From contig CAZWDU010000003.1 in assembly GCA_964632845.1 (NCBI GenBank), positions 132,639-196,638 of the forward strand: a DNA stretch of 64,000 bases, read 5' to 3'. The notes beneath the pieces were generated by a model. That model searched no databases. It worked only from the letters and a program-made list of their open reading frames with translations, and was not told where the DNA came from. Of the stretch, positions 18,353 to 28,138 are shown one piece after another. How positions within the stretch are numbered: the stretch's first letter is position 1; each line of letters begins with the position of its first letter. The DNA is from JAOZHU01 sp964632845. GTDB taxonomy: Archaea; Thermoproteota; Bathyarchaeia; Bathyarchaeales; Bathycorpusculaceae. Both the position numbers and the translations under genes were made by a program.

Positions 18353-18442
18353 AGACAAATGAAGACTAAAAAAAAGTCATACACTGCGTAAAGTACACCG
18401 TGGAAAAGCAACTTGGCATTACGCCAAGTTACTCTGCGTTTT

Positions 18443-20122
18443 TTATACTTCTGCTTTGGACAAAAGTTCTTCTGCGTTATTAACTGCGACTCGATAGAAA
18501 ACGATGGTTATAACAGCGGCGATAACTCCGCTTACAGCCGTAGCCAAGTACGGGTCTATAAATGCACTGAACAAGCTGGGCACAACTGTTGAAAGCGCGT
18601 ATGGCACAAAGGGCGCCAGCACAGCTAAAGCAGCTAAACCACATGTAACCAAGCTCACTATAGCCCATTTTGAGCGTATCATTCTCGGTCTAGGCACTTC
18701 GGTGAAGTCAGCGCCTTTTATACCGTTTGATAACGAAATTGTTCCTACTACAAATACTAGGAAAGCTGGCTCCAAGAACGCGATTATTGTAGCACGCAGT
18801 GACGGCTGATAAAGTATTGTTCCAACGGAGCCTGTGATTGCTAAAACCAACAGAGAGAAGAGAACCATGAAAGAATACTTGCTTTTCATTAAGTTTTTAG
18901 CTGATATGGGAGAGGCGTAAAGTCGCCAAACGGCCTGTCCTTCTTCGCCTATCATAAAGTTGCCTAAGCTCAGAGCCAAAATGAATGCTGGAAAGAGAAA
19001 AGTTATTGCTGTCATGGACAGCGAGAATCCAGCTGGAACGGGTTCATTTGCAAAGTTAATAGATTGCATCAGGGGCACCATGATTACCACGATAGGCACT
19101 ATGAAAACCGTCATTAACTCTCGTCGACGCGTGAACGCTTTCAAATCTTTTCTAATCAACGCGGCTTCAACGGCGGAAAAACCGATTTTTCCCAAGAAGC
19201 CAGTTTTAGGAGCGTAAACTCCGCGTGAAACTGTTATCGACGGCGGCTCATAAAGTCCAAACCGCTTGTTCAGGACAACAGCGAGGAAAAACAAACATGC
19301 GATAAAACAGAGAGAAAGAGCTAGGAAAACGAATCCTTCCAGCAGCACTCCAGAAGTTAAATAGAATAGCGTTATACCCAACCACACGAACGGCACAAAC
19401 CAAACCGTGCTCTGAGCTGAAGCAATGGTTTGGATAAATGTTAAGGCGCCAACTCCAGAGGTCACGTAGAAATAGCCAGCGTAGAAAATAATGAAAAATA
19501 ATAGGGAGCCAGCGAAGCGCACCCACACTGCTGCGCGTCCACTAGACTTGTAGACGGCTCCTATGAATCGTACTTGCAGGATTCTGAAGATCTCGGTGAT
19601 AGCGCTAGCCATGAAAGCCGCACCGAGCAAAGCAAGCAGCGTTAACACTGCTGCGACAACCTGGCCAATGACCACGGAGAAGATGAGTATTGTTGAGCCG
19701 ATGAATATGATTGAAGCTAACGGGAACCCCATCAGATTTGCTAGAATGGATGCTAAAGCGTGCTCTTGCCAAGTTATAGGCAGCCAATACGGCACTTGAA
19801 GTGAGAACTTGACGCCGCTGCGCTGAATCTGCTGCAGCATCGTGAAAACCAAGTTGTAAATCAAAACGAGAGTCGGCAAAGAAAGGAAAAGACTTACAGT
19901 TCCCTGCTGGAACATTGGTAACAGATCAGGTTCAGCTACTGTAGCAAAATTATACACAACGCATACTAATATGCCAACTGCCACGCCGAGGGCTAAGGCA
20001 ACCCAGTAAGCCCAGTAAGCGAAAAACTTGTTCTCGCGGAACTTGGTGACTTTACTCCCCCTGATAAGCCTGCCAGATTTCCTGTCAACCTGCATCAGGG
20101 TAAGCACGTTTTTCCAGTTCAT
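18443..20122 (-). CDS. ABC-2 type exporter permease
   Basis: The 559-residue protein has a short cytosolic N-terminus and about twelve to fourteen hydrophobic helices. This is twice the usual single ABC-2 permease length, so one chain may form the whole channel. It is translationally coupled to the ATPase gene at 20119-20892 through a 4-base overlap. The substrate cannot be told. Confidence 0.75.
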   Translation of the reverse strand: MNWKNVLTLMQVDRKSGRLIRGSKVTKFRENKFFAYWAYWVALALGVAVGILVCVVYNFATVAEPDLLPMFQQGTVSLFLSLPTLVLIYNLVFTMLQQIQRSGVKFSLQVPYWLPITWQEHALASILANLMGFPLASIIFIGSTILIFSVVIGQVVAAVLTLLALLGAAFMASAITEIFRILQVRFIGAVYKSSGRAAVWVRFAGSLLFFIIFYAGYFYVTSGVGALTFIQTIASAQSTVWFVPFVWLGITLFYLTSGVLLEGFVFLALSLCFIACLFFLAVVLNKRFGLYEPPSITVSRGVYAPKTGFLGKIGFSAVEAALIRKDLKAFTRRRELMTVFIVPIVVIMVPLMQSINFANEPVPAGFSLSMTAITFLFPAFILALSLGNFMIGEEGQAVWRLYASPISAKNLMKSKYSFMVLFSLLVLAITGSVGTILYQPSLRATIIAFLEPAFLVFVVGTISLSNGIKGADFTEVPRPRMIRSKWAIVSLVTCGLAALAVLAPFVPYALSTVVPSLFSAFIDPYLATAVSGVIAAVITIVFYRVAVNNAEELLSKAEV

Positions 20123-20892
20123 TTCAACAGTTCCTCAACAACCGCCCGTATGTCGCCTGTACCTGTTAACTTCAAGAAAATGTCTTCCAGACCAGAATCA
20201 GGCAGCGCCGCCATCTGCCGCAACTCGCTCATGTTGCCTAACGCCAAAAGCTGCCCCTTGTACATGATGCCCACGCGGTCACACATAGCCTGAGCAATCT
20301 CCAGCACGTGTGTAGAGATTATTGTGGTCACGCCCTGTGCCTTCAATTCCTGCAGAAAATCTTTCACTATCCGCGCTGACCTTGGGTCTAAAGCGTTCAA
20401 CGGCTCATCCATAATCAACAGTTTGGGTTTATGCAGAAATGCGGCAATCAATGCGATTTTCTGCTTCATGCCTTCCGAGTAACCAGTAATCATATCGCCC
20501 TCTCTGCCTTCCAGCTGAAGAGCCTTCAAATACTCGTTAATGCGAGCCTTCTTCTCCTCAGCCTGCATGCCATACACATCGCCTACGAAATCCAAGTATT
20601 CAATTCCAGTCAAGAACTCGTAGAGACGCGGAGCCTCAGGAACGTAGCCTATTTGCTGCTTTACAGCCACAGGGTCTGTTTGTACATCAGTTCCTAACAC
20701 GGTAACGGAACCTGCCTCAGGCCGAACTAAACCTAAAAGCATCTTCATAGTTGTGGATTTGCCAGAGCCATTGGGTCCCAGCAAACCGAATACTTCACCC
20801 TTTTTTATGGCTAAATCAACGTTATTCACGGCTAAAATCTCGTTGTAACGTTTCACAACGCCCTTCAACTCAACCGCGTGCACAGTGTCCAT
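20119..20892 (-). CDS. ABC transporter ATP-binding protein
   Basis: The 257-residue ATPase has Walker A GPNGSGKST (residues 39-47), the signature SEGMKQKIAL, Walker B KLLIMDEPLNALDP and the switch histidine in STHVLE. Together with the downstream 559-residue permease it forms an exporter. The stop overlaps the permease start by 4 bases. It resembles ATPases of multidrug or peptide ABC-2 systems. Confidence 0.9.
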   Translation of the reverse strand: MDTVHAVELKGVVKRYNEILAVNNVDLAIKKGEVFGLLGPNGSGKSTTMKMLLGLVRPEAGSVTVLGTDVQTDPVAVKQQIGYVPEAPRLYEFLTGIEYLDFVGDVYGMQAEEKKARINEYLKALQLEGREGDMITGYSEGMKQKIALIAAFLHKPKLLIMDEPLNALDPRSARIVKDFLQELKAQGVTTIISTHVLEIAQAMCDRVGIMYKGQLLALGNMSELRQMAALPDSGLEDIFLKLTGTGDIRAVVEELLK

Positions 20893-20969
20893 GTCGCTCT
20901 ACATCCCGTTCACAATAGGAAAATGATCAATATTTAAGCCTAATGCAACTACCGCCGCAAAAAAAACGT

Positions 20970-21374
20970 TTACGCTTTCTGAATTAGCTCAATCAGCGTG
21001 CCGTCAGGGTCTTCCACGAAAGCAATCAGCGAGCCAGACGCGCTGAGCCTAAACGGTTCATCAGTTATCGTAACGTTTGCCTTGCGCATCGCAGCAATCG
21101 TCTCAGCCATGTCCTTGACTTCGAAGGCTATGTGGTCGAACACGCGGACTTCGTAGTCAGGCTGGCTGAATTTTTTCTGGTTACGGTATAAAGTCAACTC
21201 AAGCGTGGAGCCTCTTGCCTCGGGGTCTCGGAGAGAGGCGATTTCAGCGTTGTTCTGCGGTATCTCACGCCGACTAACAACCTTAAGTCCCAATAGCTGC
21301 GTGTAAAAGTTTATTGACCGCTCCATGTTGCTTGTGCGGATGCTCGTGTGAATAAACATGCCTAACTTCTCCAT
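20970..21374 (-). CDS. VOC-family protein (glyoxalase/dioxygenase fold)
   Basis: The 134-residue protein has two beta-alpha-beta-beta-beta modules. The first begins HTSIRTSNMERSINFYTQLLG, and the second contains DHIAFEVKDMA and ends with EDPDGTLIELIQ. Conserved metal-ligand positions (H9, E54-type and H-, E-containing strands) fit a lactoylglutathione lyase-like or isomerase-like enzyme. The true substrate is not known. Confidence 0.8.
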   Translation of the reverse strand: MEKLGMFIHTSIRTSNMERSINFYTQLLGLKVVSRREIPQNNAEIASLRDPEARGSTLELTLYRNQKKFSQPDYEVRVFDHIAFEVKDMAETIAAMRKANVTITDEPFRLSASGSLIAFVEDPDGTLIELIQKA

Positions 21375-21580
21375 AGTTTTTTATGAACACTGTTGCTTTT
21401 TATTATTTACGTTTCTGAAGATTTTGCCGCCGTCGCTGTACTCGCCTTTACTTTGGATTAAGCTGGGTAGAGACTCGCACCAATTCAGGTTTCAATCCTG
21501 TGAAAGTATGAAGCAGGTAGCAAAATTTTTAGCCTCAAAATCGTTAATTCACCACGTACCAGGTTGAATGAGGGAAAAGG

Positions 21581-22012
21581 ATGAGCTACGTAAAATTAGA
21601 TTTTGGTAGAAATCTTGTTGTGCGTGCTAAACACAATTCGGACATAGTTGAATTCTTGACTGAAGTGGCAAAAGAGAATAAGATAATGACCGCAACCTTT
21701 ACGGCAATAGGTGCTTTAAAATATGCGAAGCTTGGATTTTATGACCAAGAGACACATGAATATGTGGAGACCCTGATTTCGTCTCCTCACGAAATTGCAA
21801 GTTGTGTGGGTAATATTTCCATGAAAGAAGGCGAAGCCTTTGTCCATGCACATGCAGTCTTAGCCGACCGCGATGGAAATACAAAAGCTGGACACCTGCT
21901 GGAGGGAAAAGTTTTTGCTGCCGAAATCCACCTGACCGAACTGTTAGGAACAAAAATTGTACGAAAAAATGACGCTGTAACAGGCTTGTCGCTTTGGGAC
22001 ATTCAAGTTTGA
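21581..22012 (+). CDS. PPC/DUF296 domain protein
   Basis: The 143-residue protein has the PPC-domain pattern: an early ATFTAIGALKYAKLGFYD segment, an EIASCVGNIS strand, the metal-binding-like HAHAVLADRDG segment, and a GHLLEGKVFAAEIHLTEL ending. These small trimeric proteins are widespread in prokaryotes; in plants the domain is fused to AT-hooks. No DNA-binding part is present here. It is a single-gene unit. The function is unknown. Confidence 0.8.
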   Translation: MSYVKLDFGRNLVVRAKHNSDIVEFLTEVAKENKIMTATFTAIGALKYAKLGFYDQETHEYVETLISSPHEIASCVGNISMKEGEAFVHAHAVLADRDGNTKAGHLLEGKVFAAEIHLTELLGTKIVRKNDAVTGLSLWDIQV

Positions 22013-22102
22013 ACAAATATTACATTTTTCACCCACAAACGCGTTGTACATAGTGTTGCTGAATATAAGGAAGTTGGAACTTTGGCAGGCAACGGTACGC
22101 GT

Positions 22103-23347
22103 TCAGGATATTGTAGCTCGTTTTCTCGCTGTTTTTGACAGGGCAAAGACGATGCCAGACACCAACAAGACCAAACTCAGAGACGCAAATAGCCCCATGT
22201 ATTGCAAGTTAGCTGCGAGAATTACGCCGCTTACTATCGGTCCAAGCGTTTGCCCGACATCCATCATGGTACTGAGGAACCCCATTGACGCTCCGATTAA
22301 GCTGGAGGGTACTATTTCGCTAATCAGCGGCGACGTGGAAGAAATAACCGCTGCGAAACCAATACCATACGCGACGGAGAGGAGCAACAGTATTGGAAAC
22401 TGCGTAGTGAACGGCACAGCCAACAAAATTAGACAACTCGCAACTGATCCGGTGATTATTGGGATGCGTCTACTAGTTTTGTCCGAAACCCTGCCCATAA
22501 AAGGTCTCGTAGCGATAAGTGCCACTATTTGGCTGCCTTGGATTACGCCGATGGAAAACGCGTCTAACCCCACAATTTCAGTCAAATAACCTACCAGAAA
22601 GAACTCCACTGCGCCAAACACGTAGTACTGGCTTGCCTGAATAAAACTAACGAACAGAACGCCGCGGTTCTTGGCAAGCCTTAACCACCCGCGAAACACT
22701 TGGCGCGTGGCGTTCACATTGGCAACAGGTGCAGCAGCAGCGTTTTTTCTTTCAGACAGAAACAGCAAGGTTATGACGAACGCGGTAACGCCTGCGATGC
22801 CCACGGCTGAATAAAGCGTGTAAAAACTGTAGTCCGTCAAGAACAGAAGGTACCCGCCTAAAAAGGGGGCAGCTGCTCTACCAACTGCCGTAGCTGAGGA
22901 AAAAAGCGAAATACGTTCGCCCCGTTTTTCAGGAAATTGCTCCGCTAGGGTGGCTTCTGTAACTGGAACGAAAACGGCGGTTGCGAAGCCGTGGTAAAAG
23001 CGGACAAGCAACAGTTGCCACCAAGCATTCACGAACAGATAAAGAAAAGGGGCAGATGCAAAAACGAAAGTGGAAAACAACAGGACTTTTCGTCTGCCGA
23101 AAACGTCTGAAAGCGACGCTGCAGGCAAACTGACAAGGATGCCGGGGACGGTTGAGATGGAAGCAACAAAACCTACGAAAGCATCAGGCGTGCCGAGGCT
23201 TGCCGCGAAAGGCTTCAAAACAGGATTCTTAGACAACGTTGAGCTTAGTATGGCGAATAAACCCATTACGCAAAGTATCAAAAAGAATCGTTCATTGCCA
23301 TTCTTCAGCCACGACTTCATCGTCAGGTCAACGTCAACTATGAGCAT
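22103..23347 (-). CDS. MFS family transporter
   Basis: The 414-residue protein has twelve predicted membrane helices, and the loop between helices 2 and 3 has the MFS signature (SDVFGRRKVLL). A central cytosolic loop (about residues 195-220) separates two six-helix halves. The pattern is of drug or sugar exporters. The start may be Met10 (23320). It is divergent from the ABC exporter genes at 23472. Confidence 0.8.
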   Translation of the reverse strand: MLIVDVDLTMKSWLKNGNERFFLILCVMGLFAILSSTLSKNPVLKPFAASLGTPDAFVGFVASISTVPGILVSLPAASLSDVFGRRKVLLFSTFVFASAPFLYLFVNAWWQLLLVRFYHGFATAVFVPVTEATLAEQFPEKRGERISLFSSATAVGRAAAPFLGGYLLFLTDYSFYTLYSAVGIAGVTAFVITLLFLSERKNAAAAPVANVNATRQVFRGWLRLAKNRGVLFVSFIQASQYYVFGAVEFFLVGYLTEIVGLDAFSIGVIQGSQIVALIATRPFMGRVSDKTSRRIPIITGSVASCLILLAVPFTTQFPILLLLSVAYGIGFAAVISSTSPLISEIVPSSLIGASMGFLSTMMDVGQTLGPIVSGVILAANLQYMGLFASLSLVLLVSGIVFALSKTARKRATIS

Positions 23348-23471
23348 ACAAGGAGTATTTTTCGTTTTTGTGCGTTTTCAAGAGCAGTCGACCAACGTTA
23401 TTGATGGCGAACCGCAAATAACTATAAATCTACGTTCAATATTCCCAGCTTCTAACAGTGACGAAAACTCA

Positions 23472-24461
23472 ATGACTAACGTTATTGAAACTAACCAGCT
23501 AACGCGAGCGTTCAACTCGCTCACGGCAGTTGACAAATTGAACATCACGGTTGAATCAGGCGAAATTTTCGGTTTGCTTGGACCTAACGGCGCGGGAAAA
23601 ACCACAACCATTTCCATGTTGTGCACCATATTGAAGCCAACAGCGGGAACCGCAAAAGTCAACGGCTTCGACATCGTAAAAGAAGCCACGCAGGTGCGCA
23701 AGTCCATAGGCATAGTTTTCCAAGACCCAAGCGTGGACGACAGGTTAACGGGACGAGAAAACCTCTATATGCACGCCAACCTCTACGGTGTTCCAGCAAG
23801 CGAACAGAAAAGCCGCATTGAACACGTGCTTAAGCTGGTTGAACTGCAGGACAGGGCAGACGACCTTTTGCGGACTTACTCGGGCGGCATGCGCCGAAGG
23901 CTGGAACTTGCACGCGGCTTAATCCACTATCCCAAGGTGCTTTTTTTGGATGAGCCCACGCTGGGGCTTGACCCGCAGACAAGAGACCACGTTTGGCGGT
24001 ACATACGCGAACTGAAAGAAAGCCATGACATAACTGTGGTGTTAACCACGCATTACATGGATGAGGCGGACAGGCTTTCCGACCGCATAGCCATAATGGA
24101 CTACGGCAAAATCATCGCGCTTGACACGCCTACTAAGCTGAAGGAAACACTCGAAGGCGACGTAGTAATAGTTAAAACAAACAATCCTACCGCGCTTGCA
24201 GCGTTGGCTACTGAAAAAATGGGATTGCAGAAAACCCACTTAGTCAATGGAACAGTAGAAATCACCGTGCGAAACGGCGAAAGCACGTTACCGAGGATAG
24301 TTGAAACAGCTACACAAAACAAAATTTATATTGAATCGATATCTTTACGGGCGCCAAACCTTGAAGACGTTTTCTTGCATTACACGGGCAGAATGATACG
24401 CGCAGACAGCAGCAGAGAGCCACATGGCATCGCAGCGATAAAAAGGAGGACAGTGCGATGA
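23472..24461 (+). CDS. DrrA-like ABC exporter ATP-binding protein
   Basis: The 329-residue ATPase has Walker A GPNGAGKTT (residues 37-45), Q-loop VFQDPSVDD, signature YSGGMRRRLELARG and Walker B VLFLDEPTLGLDP. The long C-terminal extension (beyond about residue 220) fits the DrrA/NodI type. I chose ATG 23472 because the family motif starts right after it. The open frame continues upstream to 23070 but overlaps the divergent MFS gene. It overlaps the permease gene by 4 bases. Confidence 0.9.
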   Translation: MTNVIETNQLTRAFNSLTAVDKLNITVESGEIFGLLGPNGAGKTTTISMLCTILKPTAGTAKVNGFDIVKEATQVRKSIGIVFQDPSVDDRLTGRENLYMHANLYGVPASEQKSRIEHVLKLVELQDRADDLLRTYSGGMRRRLELARGLIHYPKVLFLDEPTLGLDPQTRDHVWRYIRELKESHDITVVLTTHYMDEADRLSDRIAIMDYGKIIALDTPTKLKETLEGDVVIVKTNNPTALAALATEKMGLQKTHLVNGTVEITVRNGESTLPRIVETATQNKIYIESISLRAPNLEDVFLHYTGRMIRADSSREPHGIAAIKRRTVR

Positions 24462-25225
24462 CTGAACTGAGGGGCTTCTACACACTGTGGCTCCGCGAAG
24501 TCAAACGGTACCTGCGCGACAGAACCCGCATAATCAGCAGTTTCTTTCAACCGTTGCTGTGGCTTGTAGTGTTCGGCGTCGGCATCGGTTCCAGCATGGG
24601 CAGCGCAGTAACAATTCCAGGCTTGACTTATCAGCAGTTGATTTTCCCAGGCATAATCGGGCAAACACTGCTTTTCACTTCCATGTTCATGGGCATTTCA
24701 GTTATCTGGGACAAGGAATTCGGTTTCATGAAGGAAATCTTGGTTGCACCTGTTTCGCGCATGACCATATTTCTTGGCAAAATGGTCGGAGACAGCACCG
24801 ACGCTCTCATTCAAGGAGTAATCGTGCTTGTCCTTGGCTTAGCGTTGGGAATGCCAGTAGACATAGTCACGTTTCTCATGTGCTTACCTGTTATGCTACT
24901 CATCACTTTCGGCTTAGTCAGCATAGGCTTAACGATTGCGAGCTTCATGGGCAGTTTGGAAAGCTTCGGAGCCATACAGAGCTTCATTAACTTGCCACTG
25001 TTCTTCCTAAGCGGCGCGTTATTCCAAATCCAAAGCCTTCCCGACTGGATGCAAGCCATCGCAAAATTGAACCCACTGACTTACGGCGTGGACGCGTTGA
25101 GAACAATGATTTTGGGTGGAACGTGGCAGCCTCTGCAACCGTTGTACGTGAACTTGGCTGTCGTCGGCGTTTTCGATGCCGTTATGATAATCATCGGGAC
25201 ATGGGCGTTCACCAGAATGAAATAG
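24458..25225 (+). CDS. DrrB-like ABC-2 exporter permease
   Basis: The 255-residue protein has an N-terminal amphipathic region and six hydrophobic helices. It carries the ABC-2 permease segment around PLFFLSGALFQIQSLPDWMQ, and LNPLTYGVDALRTMI near the end, as in DrrB and NodJ. It pairs with the preceding ATPase through a 4-base overlap. Likely substrates are drugs or lipids, but this is not shown here. Confidence 0.88.
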   Translation: MTELRGFYTLWLREVKRYLRDRTRIISSFFQPLLWLVVFGVGIGSSMGSAVTIPGLTYQQLIFPGIIGQTLLFTSMFMGISVIWDKEFGFMKEILVAPVSRMTIFLGKMVGDSTDALIQGVIVLVLGLALGMPVDIVTFLMCLPVMLLITFGLVSIGLTIASFMGSLESFGAIQSFINLPLFFLSGALFQIQSLPDWMQAIAKLNPLTYGVDALRTMILGGTWQPLQPLYVNLAVVGVFDAVMIIIGTWAFTRMK

Positions 25226-25367
25226 CCATGCCATAACGTGAAAACCTAAGCAAGCAATCAACCAAGATTCACGGCGCCTTTTTCTTAATCAATAAAATAT
25301 GCTCCACTTGAATCAAGCGGGCAAATGAAAAAGGGAATTGAATACGCCGTTTTCCTGTTGCCGCGTG

Positions 25368-25652
25368 TTACTTGTTTGTCATCTCGTTGATTTGCTGTTC
25401 CATCATGTGTCCGCGACAGTAAACTGAAACTTTTGTGACGCCTGAAACTTTTTTTGCAGCGGTTTTTATGTCAGTGGCAAGTTTGAATGCTATGGGGCAG
25501 AAGGGACTGGTGGGGATGAATTCTACTTTGACTGTACCTGGCGCTTCTTCCTTCACGTTGGTTATCATCTGCATGTCAGCAAAGGTCATGCCTGTTTCGG
25601 GGTCAACTACTTTGCCTACTTCTTCGCGGACTTTAGCTTCCAAGTCTGTCAA
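25368..25652 (-). CDS. MIP18/DUF59-family iron-sulfur assembly protein
   Basis: The 94-residue protein has the DUF59 pattern: VxDPETGMTFADM near residues 16-26, TSPFCPIAFKLA in the middle and a final V-strand (VTKVSVYC). These proteins help insert iron-sulfur clusters. The conserved Cys lies in the SPFCP motif. It is a single gene, with the HIT gene divergent. Confidence 0.85.
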   Translation of the reverse strand: MTDLEAKVREEVGKVVDPETGMTFADMQMITNVKEEAPGTVKVEFIPTSPFCPIAFKLATDIKTAAKKVSGVTKVSVYCRGHMMEQQINEMTNK

Positions 25653-25766
25653 ACCTGTTCCACGCTCATCTTTTTCCTTTCAAGAGAAAACAAACTGAGT
25701 ACAACATATAAATTGTTGTTTAATGCTTAAAAGGGAATCGCTGGAGCATAGTCAGCGGTGATTAAC

Positions 25767-26192
25767 ATGAATGATGAAGCGTGTATTTTCTGTAGGATAG
25801 CCCGCAAACAAGCGTCGGCTAGTTTGGTTTACGAAGATGAAAGCGCGTTAGCCTTTCTTGACGTTAACCCGCTCAGTGAGGGTCATACGCTGGTTGTGCC
25901 TATAGAGCATTATGCAACCATCTTTGATGTTCCAGAGGAACTTATTGCGCATGTACACAGAATTGTCAAGCAAGTCGCCATCGCCGTTAAGGAAGCTACA
26001 CGGGCGGACGGCATCAGCATAATTCAACAGAATGGAAAGGCCGCTGACCAAGACATTTTCCACCTACACGTTCATGTTATCCCGAGGTTTGAGGGCCAGA
26101 AACTGACGCGAACCAAGGGAATTTCTGAAGCTAATAGGGAAAGACTTGATCAAGTTGCAACCAACATAAAAAAACATATGAAAACAAATTGA
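25767..26192 (+). CDS. HIT-family nucleotide hydrolase/transferase
   Basis: The protein of about 141 residues has the HIT active-site motif FHLHVHVIPRF near residue 100, and an N-terminal CIFCRIARKQ zinc-binding-like start. HIT enzymes cleave nucleotide phosphoramidates or dinucleoside phosphates. I chose ATG 25767, which follows GGTGA by 6 bases. A GTG at 25758 is also in frame. The neighbour on the other strand is a DUF59 protein. Confidence 0.9.
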   Translation: MNDEACIFCRIARKQASASLVYEDESALAFLDVNPLSEGHTLVVPIEHYATIFDVPEELIAHVHRIVKQVAIAVKEATRADGISIIQQNGKAADQDIFHLHVHVIPRFEGQKLTRTKGISEANRERLDQVATNIKKHMKTN

Positions 26193-26383
26193 GCACACAG
26201 AAGGGCTGACGACAACTTAAGCAAACACTAACACAGCATATTTGGAGCATAATAGGCAACTTTACAGGGTTATGTAAGCTGTCGGTAATTTAGTTGGCTT
26301 TTGTTAAGAAGGGTTGAAGAGCTAAAAAGAACGAGAGTTTGTATGCAATGGTTTGGAGCTTAGATTCTGGCTAAGGACTTGTT

Positions 26384-26755
26384 TTACTGATCAGTGTTGC
26401 GTGTGTGCCGTTCAAGGAAAGATTGGACCATTTGGCGCTGAGCATTTGCTATTTGGGTTTCGTGCTTGCGATCACTTGATTCTTTAATGAAGGCTGCTAA
26501 TGTGTCTAGGAGTTTCTTTCCATCGTTTGTTATTTCATAAATGCCGTGCTGGTGCTTTTCAACTAGCCCTATGTCTAAGAGTCTGAGCAGGTTATTTGCT
26601 AGAGCTGATTTTTCTAGTCCTGAAATTTCTTTTAGGTTTTTGAATGTTTGTGGTTCGATGTATAGGTGAGTTAAGATTTTGAACCTACTTTCGTTAGCTA
26701 AGGCTTTTGCAACAGCTATTGCTTCTTTTTTGAGCATGCTGAGGTTGTCAGTCAA
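26384..26755 (-). CDS. winged-helix transcriptional regulator (ArsR-like)
   Basis: The 123-residue protein has an N-terminal winged helix (residues 10-75) that reads LANESRFKILTHLYI, a recognition helix KSALANNLLRLLDIGLVEK and a short wing. The C-terminal helix (75-123) probably dimerises. It overlaps the stop of the GyrI-like gene by 8 bases, so a small-molecule binding partner is translated with it. The ligand is unknown. Confidence 0.8.
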   Translation of the reverse strand: MTDNLSMLKKEAIAVAKALANESRFKILTHLYIEPQTFKNLKEISGLEKSALANNLLRLLDIGLVEKHQHGIYEITNDGKKLLDTLAAFIKESSDRKHETQIANAQRQMVQSFLERHTRNTDQ

Positions 26756-27263
26756 TTTTTTTTTCCTCTATTGGTATGTAAGCCTGTAGTATACAATCGG
26801 GGTCATCAAGACTTTTAGTTTTTTCATCGTATCTCCAAAGCATATAGCCGTGTGATTCCTTGTATTTTGAAGTTGGAAGCCATTTGTTGTAAATGTCATT
26901 TAGACTTGTAATGAATTCCGGTCCCTTTATTTTGAAAACCGCGTATTTTGTTCTTGGTAATTCTTTGTAAAAGAACGCGATTGGAGTTACTGCTGGTTTA
27001 CTCACTTCTATTCCAGCGAAGACTGTGTACTCCTTGGTATCCGCGTATTCTTCGGTTTGAATATGTGCTTCCCACGAAACATTTTTTTCAATTATGATGT
27101 TCGCTAATTCAGCCCTATGTGTAGAATAGATTTTGCAGAATCTTTCCCAGAGGCGTCCAATCTCGTTTTTTATGCTGCCCTCTTCATGGCTGTGACAGGG
27201 ATTGCCATAGTAAATACACCCCAGTAACTTCAAAGAAAGTGGTTTGGTTATGAGTGGTCTCAT
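26748..27263 (-). CDS. GyrI-like small-molecule-binding protein
   Basis: The 171-residue protein has the pattern of the GyrI-like/AraC-effector-binding domain: two half-domains with strands such as YTVFAGIEVSK, YAVFKIKGPE and the terminal ILQAYIPI. Such domains bind hydrophobic molecules and act as effector sensors. The overlap with the winged-helix gene downstream suggests a two-protein sensor-regulator. An N-terminal Cys pair (residues 16 and 22) is unusual for the fold. Confidence 0.65.
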   Translation of the reverse strand: MRPLITKPLSLKLLGCIYYGNPCHSHEEGSIKNEIGRLWERFCKIYSTHRAELANIIIEKNVSWEAHIQTEEYADTKEYTVFAGIEVSKPAVTPIAFFYKELPRTKYAVFKIKGPEFITSLNDIYNKWLPTSKYKESHGYMLWRYDEKTKSLDDPDCILQAYIPIEEKKID

Positions 27264-27307
27264 TTTTTCGTCATACAGTAAAAAAGAGCAGAGTCTTGAT
27301 TAATCTT

Positions 27308-27793
27308 TTACTGCTCGTCATAGTACTCTGGAGGTTCGCCTTCGGGTGGCAGCCATTCGCCGTAAGCATGGAACCGTTCGGGAACCACAATGTCTTTGAC
27401 TCTGTCGCAGGTGGGAAAGTAGACTTTCAAGTCAAGAACGGGTGTTCCGTCAAAGGCGTCTATCTGGTTAACCACCACAATTCCTTTTTCGTGATCGACT
27501 TTGTTGATTTTGCAGACTGTGATGTTTATTGGGTTGGGTCTAACTGGGCATCTTGTGGCGAAAAGTCCTGTAAGAACGTTTGGGGCGTAGGGCGGTTTTA
27601 TTTGCATGTCTACTTTGTCTCTGTAGTGGGCGTATTTGTTGCCCCACCACACTACCATGATGTGGCTAAAATTGTCTACCTCCAAGAGGGCGTCTTTGTA
27701 TTTGTCTTCGAGTTGCACTTCGATTTCTTTTCCACGTTTCACATATCCAATTGGGTGTACATTGTAATTTTCGCTCATTTTCATCACGCCCAT
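27308..27793 (-). CDS. TrmO/TsaA-family tRNA methyltransferase-like protein
   Basis: The 161-residue protein has the TsaA/TrmO fold. Conserved parts are HPIGYVKRG at the start, FSHIMVVWW in the first half and the hallmark ATRCPVRPNPI segment (about residues 78-88). In bacteria this family N-methylates t6A37 in tRNA. The enzyme may act so here, but this is by family only. The start may also be Met6 (27778). Confidence 0.85.
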   Translation of the reverse strand: MGVMKMSENYNVHPIGYVKRGKEIEVQLEDKYKDALLEVDNFSHIMVVWWGNKYAHYRDKVDMQIKPPYAPNVLTGLFATRCPVRPNPINITVCKINKVDHEKGIVVVNQIDAFDGTPVLDLKVYFPTCDRVKDIVVPERFHAYGEWLPPEGEPPEYYDEQ

Positions 27794-27918
27794 TTAATCA
27801 GATAGCACGGCATATAAATTTTCCTATAAAATATGAATAATATTCCGTATTTATTCGGAATATAGCCAAACCGTTTAACTGTGAACCAACTAATTTTTAA
27901 CAGCGCTAACCCCTTGAG

Positions 27919-28089
27919 ATGGTGATAATTAAGGCAACACAAATTGACGCCAAAATCGTTGATGTAACCCAGAAACATGGAAAAACGCTCAATAGCCTGT
28001 TGAAACGCCAAGCATATTTGGAGCCTAATAGAAATAGTATGCAGAAACCAGTAGGGGGTCTACCCGAAGTATCCACAGCCTATTTATAG
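27919..28089 (+). CDS. possible 56-residue small protein
   Basis: A frame from ATG 27919 to TAG 28089 encodes 56 residues in the 345-base gap between two minus-strand genes. Composition is protein-like and mildly basic (IIKATQIDAKIVDVTQK). An AATTTTTAA word about 30 bases upstream could serve as a TATA box. There is no recognised motif. It could be a chance frame. The remainder of the gap (27794-27918 and 28090-28138) shows only a GGGG/CCCC hairpin around 28098-28118. Confidence 0.3.
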   Translation: MVIIKATQIDAKIVDVTQKHGKTLNSLLKRQAYLEPNRNSMQKPVGGLPEVSTAYL

Positions 28090-28138
28090 TATTTAAAAGG
28101 GGGCTATAGACTCCCCAGAGCGCTAGACTTCACGCCCT

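Noticed and set aside
28090..28138. GC-rich stretch as a tRNA or small RNA
   Set aside because: GGGG and CCCC can pair but no cloverleaf folds, and no other structure is convincing.
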